Assembly: GCA_002354095.1 (NCBI GenBank)
Contig: DEKX01000019.1
Span: forward strand, 199,148 to 263,147
Length of the DNA: 64,000 bases
Direction of reading: 5' to 3'
Source: Prevotella sp. UBA2711
GTDB taxonomy: Bacteria > Bacteroidota > Bacteroidia > Bacteroidales > Bacteroidaceae
The translations under genes were made by a program, and so were the position numbers. Positions within the stretch are counted from its first letter, which is position 1. Each line of letters opens with the position of its first letter. Positions 58,024-64,000 of the stretch are shown piece by piece. The notes under the pieces are model-generated. The model was given only the letters and a program-made list of their open reading frames with translations, searched no databases and was not told the origin of the DNA.

Positions 58024-59866
58024 AATCTATTTCGTGATCTAATTTCGATATAAAGTCATCGAATACTTCCTGCTCCACATCTCCCATCGCAAATTCCTTC
58101 TCGGCATCCTTGCGGATTTCGGCAATCCAAGCACGACGTGCACGTACATAGTCCTCGCGGATGCGCTGCATGGCCTGTTCGGTCAACTCCTCCAATCCGT
58201 AGTAGTCAAGAATCAAGCGGTAGGTCCATGTCCATTGGTATTCGCGATAATGCGAATCAATATCCTTAAAGCGATTCAGAATATCCTTCACACTCTCAAT
58301 GTTGCCGTTCTTGATGTCGTCAATCAGGCGCTGTTTCTCTGTGGCAGGCAATAGTAAGCCACTGAGGTCTAACCAGTCGCCCTCGCCGATGGTTGAGGTC
58401 GGCTTGCCTAAGAAGCCGCCCTTGATGGCACGCTTCAGGACGGCACCCATGTAGATGCGCAGGGCTATATCATAGTATTTAATACCTTTCTTCAGCGATG
58501 AAGCGTTGATGATGTATTCCTGGAAATTATAGCTCGACACATTCTTACCACCAGCCAAGCGCAGGTTCTCCAGAATCTTCTTGCCCTGTACGATTTCGCC
58601 TACGGTGAATGGCGAGAGCCAGTCGAAATTGATGATGCTCTTACGGCTGGATGGGGCACGACGGTCGCGCTTAGGCCATTTCTTGATGTCGCGATAGAGT
58701 CCGACGGTGGTGATGTTTCGACCAGGCACGATATACATCGTTTCGCCGTATGCCAACAAGTATGCAAAGGGCAGACAACGCATGTCGGGGTGGTTCATCA
58801 GTTTGCCGAAGCAGACAGAGAATGCACCTATCTTGGCAGGCATCAGCACGTAGGCACCTGAAGCCGTCTTTGAGCCACGCTCCAAAGTTCCATAGTGCAT
58901 AGGTCCCATCTTATAGGCATGGTTCGAGAAGTTGGTGTTCGAACCTGCATTGTAGAACGAGAACTCGCCACCAATCAGCAAACTCGACTTGTGGTGTGAT
59001 GCCGAGAAGGGACCGCAGAAGGCTGCACAGGCTTCGCCGTTTGCCATATACGAATTGGCAAAGAAGACACTGGCTTCAGCCGTGAAACCATTGGTAATCT
59101 GGCAGGCCTCACCCACAAAGCATTCCTGCATCTTCACCGAGTTGGTGATGGAACAGCCATTGGAAATGATAGAGTTTTCGCAGATGACACCAGTACCGAT
59201 ATATACCGATGCATCTTTCGATGACAGGATGGTGCAGTCGCTCAGTCGGGCAGCACCGTTGATTTCGCAATCGTCCTTAACGACGGTATTGGTAATCTCC
59301 TTGGTGTTGATAATCTTCACACTATTGCCTATCGTGCCGCGTTCCGGCTGTGTGAAGCGTATCTCTTCATTCACCAGTCGGGTGATATTATCGCGCAGGG
59401 TTTTGTCCTTGAAGTGTTTCACCATGAAGGCTGCCAACTGCGAGTTCAAATCGTGGAACAGAATGACATTGCCATCGCCCATTTCGTTGAGCACGCTCAC
59501 CAAATGACCTTCGCCATAGGTGGCACCCTCCGTTGTTTCCATCGTCGATATGTTAGAGATGTAACAGTCGTCGCCGATGTTATAGTTGTTAATGAAATTG
59601 CCGACTTTCTCAATCAGACAGTCGTTGCCCACCGTGACATTGCGCAAGGTTGCATCGTTGATGCCTGCGTGTTTGGTAAAGCCTTTCGTCACTTCAACCT
59701 GCTTGTCGAATGAGCCCAAACGTATATCGCCATAGAACAATACACGGTGGAATCCATAGGGGCGGAAGTTCTCGGCTACCAGCACCCTGCTCCAGTCTTC
59801 TGCCCAACAGCTATTACGCTCGAGCACCTCAATTTCATCTTGTGTCAGTTGTCTGTAATCTCTCAT
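58013..59866 (-). CDS. DUF4954 family protein with left-handed beta-helix
   Basis: The 617-residue product matches DUF4954, a Bacteroidota family. Residues about 60-310 have hexapeptide-type repeats (DDCYISNISTMETTEG, NSVKIINTKEITNTVV, GAARLSDCTILSS, CENSIISNGCSITNS), as in acyl- or nucleotidyl-transferases with a left-handed beta-helix. The C-terminal part is helical. There is no signal peptide. Its role is unknown; sugar-nucleotide modification is one guess from the fold. It is 20 bp after hflX. Confidence 0.82.
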   Translation of the reverse strand: MRDYRQLTQDEIEVLERNSCWAEDWSRVLVAENFRPYGFHRVLFYGDIRLGSFDKQVEVTKGFTKHAGINDATLRNVTVGNDCLIEKVGNFINNYNIGDDCYISNISTMETTEGATYGEGHLVSVLNEMGDGNVILFHDLNSQLAAFMVKHFKDKTLRDNITRLVNEEIRFTQPERGTIGNSVKIINTKEITNTVVKDDCEINGAARLSDCTILSSKDASVYIGTGVICENSIISNGCSITNSVKMQECFVGEACQITNGFTAEASVFFANSYMANGEACAAFCGPFSASHHKSSLLIGGEFSFYNAGSNTNFSNHAYKMGPMHYGTLERGSKTASGAYVLMPAKIGAFSVCFGKLMNHPDMRCLPFAYLLAYGETMYIVPGRNITTVGLYRDIKKWPKRDRRAPSSRKSIINFDWLSPFTVGEIVQGKKILENLRLAGGKNVSSYNFQEYIINASSLKKGIKYYDIALRIYMGAVLKRAIKGGFLGKPTSTIGEGDWLDLSGLLLPATEKQRLIDDIKNGNIESVKDILNRFKDIDSHYREYQWTWTYRLILDYYGLEELTEQAMQRIREDYVRARRAWIAEIRKDAEKEFAMGDVEQEVFDDFISKLDHEIDYED

Positions 59867-59886
59867 AAGTATTTCGTGTAAGTAAG

Positions 59887-61173
59887 TTATTCTTCTACTA
59901 CGTCGTAAAGGAAATCGTTGTAGGGATATTTCTGAACATGCAGTTCGCGCACTTTTTTGTAGAGCACTTCGCGCAGTTCGTCAATATTCTCCTTCTTCTT
60001 GGCAGAGATGAAGAGTGGAGCGATTGGCGTCCATTTTTCATTTCTCATTTCTAATTTCTCATTTACTTTTGCCATCCACGTACGCTTCAAGTCCTCCAGT
60101 GAAATGTTCTCCTTCGTTGGTGGTGTCAGGTCGTCCTCGTCCTGTGGCGTCCATGTGTAGGCGTCTATCTTGTTGAATACCAGCATCGAAGGCTTGTCGG
60201 CACAACCCAAGTCAGCCAGCGTCTTCTCTACCACGTTAATCTGTTCTTCGAAGTCGGGATGCGAAATATCGACCACATGCACCAGCAGGTCGGCCTCACG
60301 CACCTCATCCAGTGTCGATTTGAACGAATCCACCAAGTCGGTAGGCAGTTTGCGGATGAAACCAACCGTATCAGCCAGCAGAAACGGCAGATTGTCAATC
60401 ACCATTTTGCGCACAGTCGTGTCCAGTGTGGCAAAGAGCTTGTTTTCTGCAAACACATCACTCTTGCTCAGCAGATTCATCATCGTTGATTTTCCTACAT
60501 TGGTATAGCCCACCAAAGCCACACGAATCAGTCGGCCGCGATTCTTCCTCTGGGTCGTCTTCTGCTTGTCAATTTCCACCAAGCGCTCTTTCAGCAGGGT
60601 GATGCGATGCAGAATGATACGACGGTCCATCTCCAACTGAGTTTCACCAGGTCCGCGAAGTCCTACAGATCCTTTTCCGCCACCACTTCCTGAACCGCCA
60701 CCCTGGCGTTCCAAGTGGGTCCACAAACGTTGCAGACGGGGCAACATATAGCGATACTGGGCCAGTTCCACCTGTGTCTTGGCTTCAGCAGTCTGGGCGC
60801 GCATGGCAAAGATGTCGAGGATGAGCGACGTGCGATCCAGAATCTTCACCTTCAGTTCTGCCTCGATATTGCGAATCTGTTTGGCTGTGAGTTCGTCATC
60901 GAAAATCACCATACCCACAGGCTCATCCAGATCTTCCTGCTCCATGATATATCTTTTAATCTCTTCGAGTTTACCCTTGCCGACATACGTCACCTGACTC
61001 GGTCCCTGCACTTTCTGCGTGAATCGCTTCACCGTTACTGCACCAGCCGTGTCGGCCAAAAATTCCAACTCATCAAGATACTCCTTTGTCTTAGCCTCAT
61101 CCTGCTGTTGGGTAATCAATCCCACCAGTACGGCGGTCTCGGCTTTGACCTCGGAAATCACAAATTCTTTCAT
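59887..61173 (-). CDS. hflX: Ribosome-associated GTPase HflX
   Basis: HflX splits stalled ribosomes. The 428-residue product has the N-terminal HflX domain (VGMVIFDDELTAKQIRNIEAEL, RTSLILDIFAMRAQT), the Gly-rich linker (RQGGGSGSGGGKGSVG), GLRGPGETQLEMDRRII, and a G domain with VALVGYTNVGKSTMMN (G1), FATLDTTVR (G2), DTVGFIRKLP (G3) and FNKID (G4). Between the G domain and C-terminus, residues KVNEKLEMRNEKW come from a repetitive stretch (60034-60070). It leads the minus-strand run to 49203. Confidence 0.95.
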   Translation of the reverse strand: MKEFVISEVKAETAVLVGLITQQQDEAKTKEYLDELEFLADTAGAVTVKRFTQKVQGPSQVTYVGKGKLEEIKRYIMEQEDLDEPVGMVIFDDELTAKQIRNIEAELKVKILDRTSLILDIFAMRAQTAEAKTQVELAQYRYMLPRLQRLWTHLERQGGGSGSGGGKGSVGLRGPGETQLEMDRRIILHRITLLKERLVEIDKQKTTQRKNRGRLIRVALVGYTNVGKSTMMNLLSKSDVFAENKLFATLDTTVRKMVIDNLPFLLADTVGFIRKLPTDLVDSFKSTLDEVREADLLVHVVDISHPDFEEQINVVEKTLADLGCADKPSMLVFNKIDAYTWTPQDEDDLTPPTKENISLEDLKRTWMAKVNEKLEMRNEKWTPIAPLFISAKKKENIDELREVLYKKVRELHVQKYPYNDFLYDVVEE

Positions 61174-61192
61174 ACCTTATTAATATTAGGTG

Positions 61193-61200
61193 CAAAGATA
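61193..61200 (-). promoter_or_regulatory. -7 promoter box for hflX
   Basis: TATCTTTG on the minus strand matches TAnnTTTG, 19 bases before the hflX start. Confidence 0.55.
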
Positions 61201-61242
61201 CAATTTTTTTAGTTAATCCGAACAATTTTCTAAATAAATTGT

Positions 61243-61250
61243 TATCTTTG
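61243..61250 (+). promoter_or_regulatory. -7 promoter box for nagB
   Basis: TATCTTTG matches TAnnTTTG, 35 bases before the nagB ATG and divergent from the hflX box. Confidence 0.55.
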
Positions 61251-61285
61251 CAGCCGAAACAGACACAACTTAACATTTTAAACTT

Positions 61286-62080
61286 ATGAGAGTAATAATC
61301 GAAACCGACTATCAGAAGATGTCGCAATGGGCTGCAGAACACGTGATTGAACGCATCAATGCTTTCCAGCCAACCAAAGAGAAACCGTTTGTATTAGGTT
61401 TGCCTACAGGTTCGTCGCCTGAAGGAATGTACGCCTGTCTTGTTAAGGCTAACAAGGAAGGCCGCGTATCGTTCAAGAATGTGTTGACGTTCAATATGGA
61501 CGAATATGTCAATCTTCCTGAAGACCACCCTGAGAGCTACCACTCTTTCATGGCCCGCAATCTGTTCGACCATATCGACTGTCCTAAAGAGAATATTCAT
61601 ATCCTGAACGGTAATGCCAAAGACTTGGCAGCCGAGTGTGCTCATTATGAGGAGATGATTCAGGAGGCAGGAGGCATCGACCTCTTCATCGGAGGAATCG
61701 GTCCTGACGGTCATATCGCTTTCAACGAGCCTTATTCCAGCCTTACCTCTCGCACCCGTGTAAAGACGCTCACCACCGATACCATCATTGCCAACTCACG
61801 TTTCTTTGACAACGATGTCAACAAGGTGCCCAAGCTCGCTCTGACCGTTGGAGTAGGTACAGTAATGGATGCTCGCGAAGTCATGATTTTGGTAAATGGT
61901 CACCATAAGGCTCGTGCGCTGAAAGCAGCCGTTGAGGGAGCCGTTACCCACGAGTGGACCATCTCTGCCCTTCAGATGCACCAGCATGGCATCATCGTAG
62001 CCGATGAGCCTGCCACCGATGAACTGAAGGTAGCCACCTACAAATATTTCAAGGATATCGAGAAAGATAACTTGTTGTAA
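61286..62080 (+). CDS. nagB: Glucosamine-6-phosphate deaminase
   Basis: NagB turns glucosamine 6-phosphate into fructose 6-phosphate and ammonia. The 264-residue product has LGLPTGSSPEGMY (phosphate loop), FNMDEYVNLPEDHPESYHSFM with the catalytic Asp, GGIGPDGHIAFNEP, and VGVGTVMDAREVMILVNGHHKA. It stands alone with its own promoter and terminator. Confidence 0.96.
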   Translation: MRVIIETDYQKMSQWAAEHVIERINAFQPTKEKPFVLGLPTGSSPEGMYACLVKANKEGRVSFKNVLTFNMDEYVNLPEDHPESYHSFMARNLFDHIDCPKENIHILNGNAKDLAAECAHYEEMIQEAGGIDLFIGGIGPDGHIAFNEPYSSLTSRTRVKTLTTDTIIANSRFFDNDVNKVPKLALTVGVGTVMDAREVMILVNGHHKARALKAAVEGAVTHEWTISALQMHQHGIIVADEPATDELKVATYKYFKDIEKDNLL

Positions 62081-62112
62081 ATCCTCAGGTCTTTTGGCCA
62101 TTCAAACAATAC

Positions 62113-62147
62113 ATAGCCCTGCTAACTGATTTAGTAGGGCTATTTTA
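62113..62147 (+). terminator. Terminator after nagB
   Basis: ATAGCCCTGCTAA (62113-62125) pairs with 62130-62143 with one G-U, then a T-run. Confidence 0.85.
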
Positions 62148-62197
62148 AAAATCTAAACTATCTCATGGAAACAGTAGGAAAATTAGAAGTTTTTCAT

Positions 62198-62205
62198 TAT
62201 ATTTG
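62198..62205 (+). promoter_or_regulatory. -7 promoter box for the GH97 gene
   Basis: TATATTTG matches TAnnTTTG, 32 bases before the ATG at 62238. Confidence 0.5.
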
Positions 62206-62237
62206 CAGACAGAAAGAATCAACTAAATGGATTACAA

Positions 62238-64000
62238 ATGAGAACTAAATTATTATTACTAATGGTGCTGTGCGCTCTGGGTATGACGGCACAGACGAAA
62301 CGAGTGACTTCGCCCGACGGCAAAATGGTGGTGACGGTGAAGGTGGAGAACGGTAAGGCAACCTATGGCGTCGAGTATGACGGGGTGGAGATGGTGAAGG
62401 CGTCGCGACTCGGCGTGGAGACGAGTATTGGCGATTACACCAAACATCTGAGTGTGGTGAAAAGCGAAGAGAACGTAGTGGAGAAACACTACGATATTTC
62501 GCGTACCAAGACGTCGCATGTGGATTTCAAGGCTCATCGGCTCGACGTGACATTGGCGAATGAACGGAACAACCAGATGGTGGTAACGTTCCTGGTGGCT
62601 AATCATGACGTGGCCTTCAATTACACGATTTTCAGGGAGAAGGCTGACGCGCCACAAAGTATTATTATAAAAGAGGAGAAAACGGCTTTCCGTCTGCCTG
62701 ACGAAACTACAACCTTCATCACGCCTCAGAGCGACCCTATGATTGGTTTTGCACGTACGAAACCCAGTTATGAAGAGGTATTCTCGAATGATGCACCGAT
62801 GAATCGCAAGTCGCAATACGGTCACGGCTACACCTTCCCAGCCCTTTTCCATGTGGGTAACAAAGGTTGGGTGCTGATTAGCGAAACGGGGGTGACTTCA
62901 AAATATGTGGGCTCGCGCCTGAGCGATTATGACGAAGAGGACGGCTACGAGATAGATTACCCCATGGAGGGCGAGAGCAATGGCTTCGGCACGACCAAAC
63001 CGGCTATCGCCTTGCCAGGCAGCACTCCTTGGCGCACTATCACTATCGGTCGCGACCTGAAACCTATCGTTGAAACGACTATCCCATTCGACCCTTTGGA
63101 GCCGCTTTACGAGGCTTCGCAGAGCTACAAGCCAGGGCGTTACACTTGGAGTTGGCTGATTTGGCAGGACGAGAGTTGTAATTACAACGACCAAGTAACC
63201 TTCATCGACTTGGCTGCTAAGATGGGCTATGAGTATTGTCTGGTGGATGCCTGGTGGGATACCAATATCGGACGCGAGCGCATTGCCGAACTTTCCAGAT
63301 ATGCCCAGTCAAAGGGCGTGAGCCTGCTGTTGTGGTATAATTCAAACGGCTATGCCAACGATGCCCCTCAGGGTCCGTTCAACTGCATGAACTCCAGTTT
63401 GGCGCGTAATCGGGAGATGGCTTGGATGAAGAGCATTGGTGTGAAAGGTATCAAGGTGGACTTCTTCGGAGGTGACAAACAGCATACGCTGGCGCTCTAC
63501 GAGGATATTCTCAGCGATGCCAACCGCTATGGATTGCAATGCATCTTCCACGGATGTACGCTGCCTCGCGGATGGGAGCGCCTGTTCCCCAACTATGTAG
63601 CCAGCGAAGCCGTGTTGGCATCCGAAAATGTATTCTTCGACCCAGGAGCAGCCAAGCGTGAGGCTTTCGATCTGACGCTGCATCCTTTCTGTCGTAATGC
63701 GGTTGCCTCGATGGATTGGGGCGGTACGATGATGAACCGCTTTATGAGCAAGGACAATAAGAGCCGGCATCCGCGTATGACAACGGATATGTTCGAGATA
63801 GCCAGTGCTATCACCGTTCAGACCTCCGTACAGTGTATGGCTGTTCAGCCCAACAACCTCACGGAGCTGCCTCAGGTGGAGCTGGAACTGCTGAAGTCGC
63901 TGCCTACCACTTGGGACGAGACACGCTATATTGACGGCTATCCAGGCAAATTTGTGGTATTGGCGCGTCGTCATGCAGACAAATGGTATATTTCGGGCTT
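62238..64000 (+). CDS. GH97 glycosidase of the retaining type, 3' end outside window
   Basis: The visible 587 codons start with a signal peptide (MRTKLLLLLMVLCALGMTAQ) and a beta-sandwich, then a TIM barrel with YTWSWLIWQD and YEYCLVDAWWDT. Asp408 in GIKGIKVDFF-type sequence (KGIKVDFFGGDKQ) is at the nucleophile place of retaining GH97 alpha-galactosidases such as BtGH97b; the inverting SusB type has Gly there. So alpha-galactosidase-like action is more probable than SusB-type alpha-glucosidase. There is no stop before the right edge, and the C-terminal domain is cut. Confidence 0.9.
   Translation, partial: MRTKLLLLMVLCALGMTAQTKRVTSPDGKMVVTVKVENGKATYGVEYDGVEMVKASRLGVETSIGDYTKHLSVVKSEENVVEKHYDISRTKTSHVDFKAHRLDVTLANERNNQMVVTFLVANHDVAFNYTIFREKADAPQSIIIKEEKTAFRLPDETTTFITPQSDPMIGFARTKPSYEEVFSNDAPMNRKSQYGHGYTFPALFHVGNKGWVLISETGVTSKYVGSRLSDYDEEDGYEIDYPMEGESNGFGTTKPAIALPGSTPWRTITIGRDLKPIVETTIPFDPLEPLYEASQSYKPGRYTWSWLIWQDESCNYNDQVTFIDLAAKMGYEYCLVDAWWDTNIGRERIAELSRYAQSKGVSLLLWYNSNGYANDAPQGPFNCMNSSLARNREMAWMKSIGVKGIKVDFFGGDKQHTLALYEDILSDANRYGLQCIFHGCTLPRGWERLFPNYVASEAVLASENVFFDPGAAKREAFDLTLHPFCRNAVASMDWGGTMMNRFMSKDNKSRHPRMTTDMFEIASAITVQTSVQCMAVQPNNLTELPQVELELLKSLPTTWDETRYIDGYPGKFVVLARRHADKWYISG

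Overview
The window looks like chromosome from a Bacteroidales bacterium of the Prevotella group. Evidence: promoters with the Bacteroidota -7 box TAnnTTTG stand before most genes, Shine-Dalgarno sequences are rare, and there are PorX/PorW-type T9SS components, GldH, a BspA-like leucine-rich-repeat giant, GH51 and GH97 enzymes and Bacteroidota-only families (DUF4834, DUF4954, BACON). The assignment rests on family recognition; no searches were run.

Layout. 1-4.6 kb: an HU-like protein, cut by the left edge, is divergent from a hexuronate-type locus (orphan PTS galactitol-type IIC, a KduI with a signal peptide, an ExuT-like MFS porter). 4.7-11.1 kb: a short PurH-type IMP cyclohydrolase, then the rod-shape operon mreB-mreC-mreD-mrdA-rodA. 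11.1-14.8 kb, minus: metF-holB-ricT-gldH, tightly coupled. 14.9-18.9 kb: GH51 arabinofuranosidase divergent from a XylE-type symporter plus a lone receiver domain, a pentose-use pair. 18.9-20.8 kb: tadA and birA share a small symmetric promoter; then pyrH.

20.9-24.75 kb is an accessory island: a complete promoter followed by a roughly 200-nt structured RNA of 6S-like shape, a small secreted protein with a T9SS-type sorting tail, a GH5-like secreted protein with altered catalytic motifs, and repeat-rich intergenic DNA ending in three 22-bp units centred on AGTGCACT. 24.75-37.2 kb is mainly core: DUF4834-pssA-psd (minus), dnaE and trxA (plus), then tsaE, porX, porW and aroA (minus).

37.3-46.6 kb is a second accessory stretch. 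An intact tRNA-Pro(GGG) has its 3' part duplicated 1.6 kb away (attL/attR-like), bracketing a PheC-like lipoprotein, DUF4250 and a small unknown gene. The remnant abuts a 55-bp hairpin element that recurs after a 2438-residue surface protein, so this element flanks the giant gene on both sides. 46.6-61.2 kb: clpB, a second three-unit AGTGCACT array with the same 22-bp period, then a long minus-strand run hflX-DUF4954-M16-fumarase-M6-M6-BACON lipoprotein with very short gaps. 61.3-64 kb: nagB and a GH97 glycosidase cut by the right edge.

Together the window mixes cell-wall elongation, membrane lipid synthesis, DNA replication and amino-acid steps with secretion-linked surface and protease genes. 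The T9SS regulator and lipoprotein (PorX, PorW) lie on the same segment as several proteins with T9SS-like tails. The least explained items are the structured RNA near 21.1 kb, the phased AGTGCACT arrays, and the tRNA/hairpin repeats around the giant gene.
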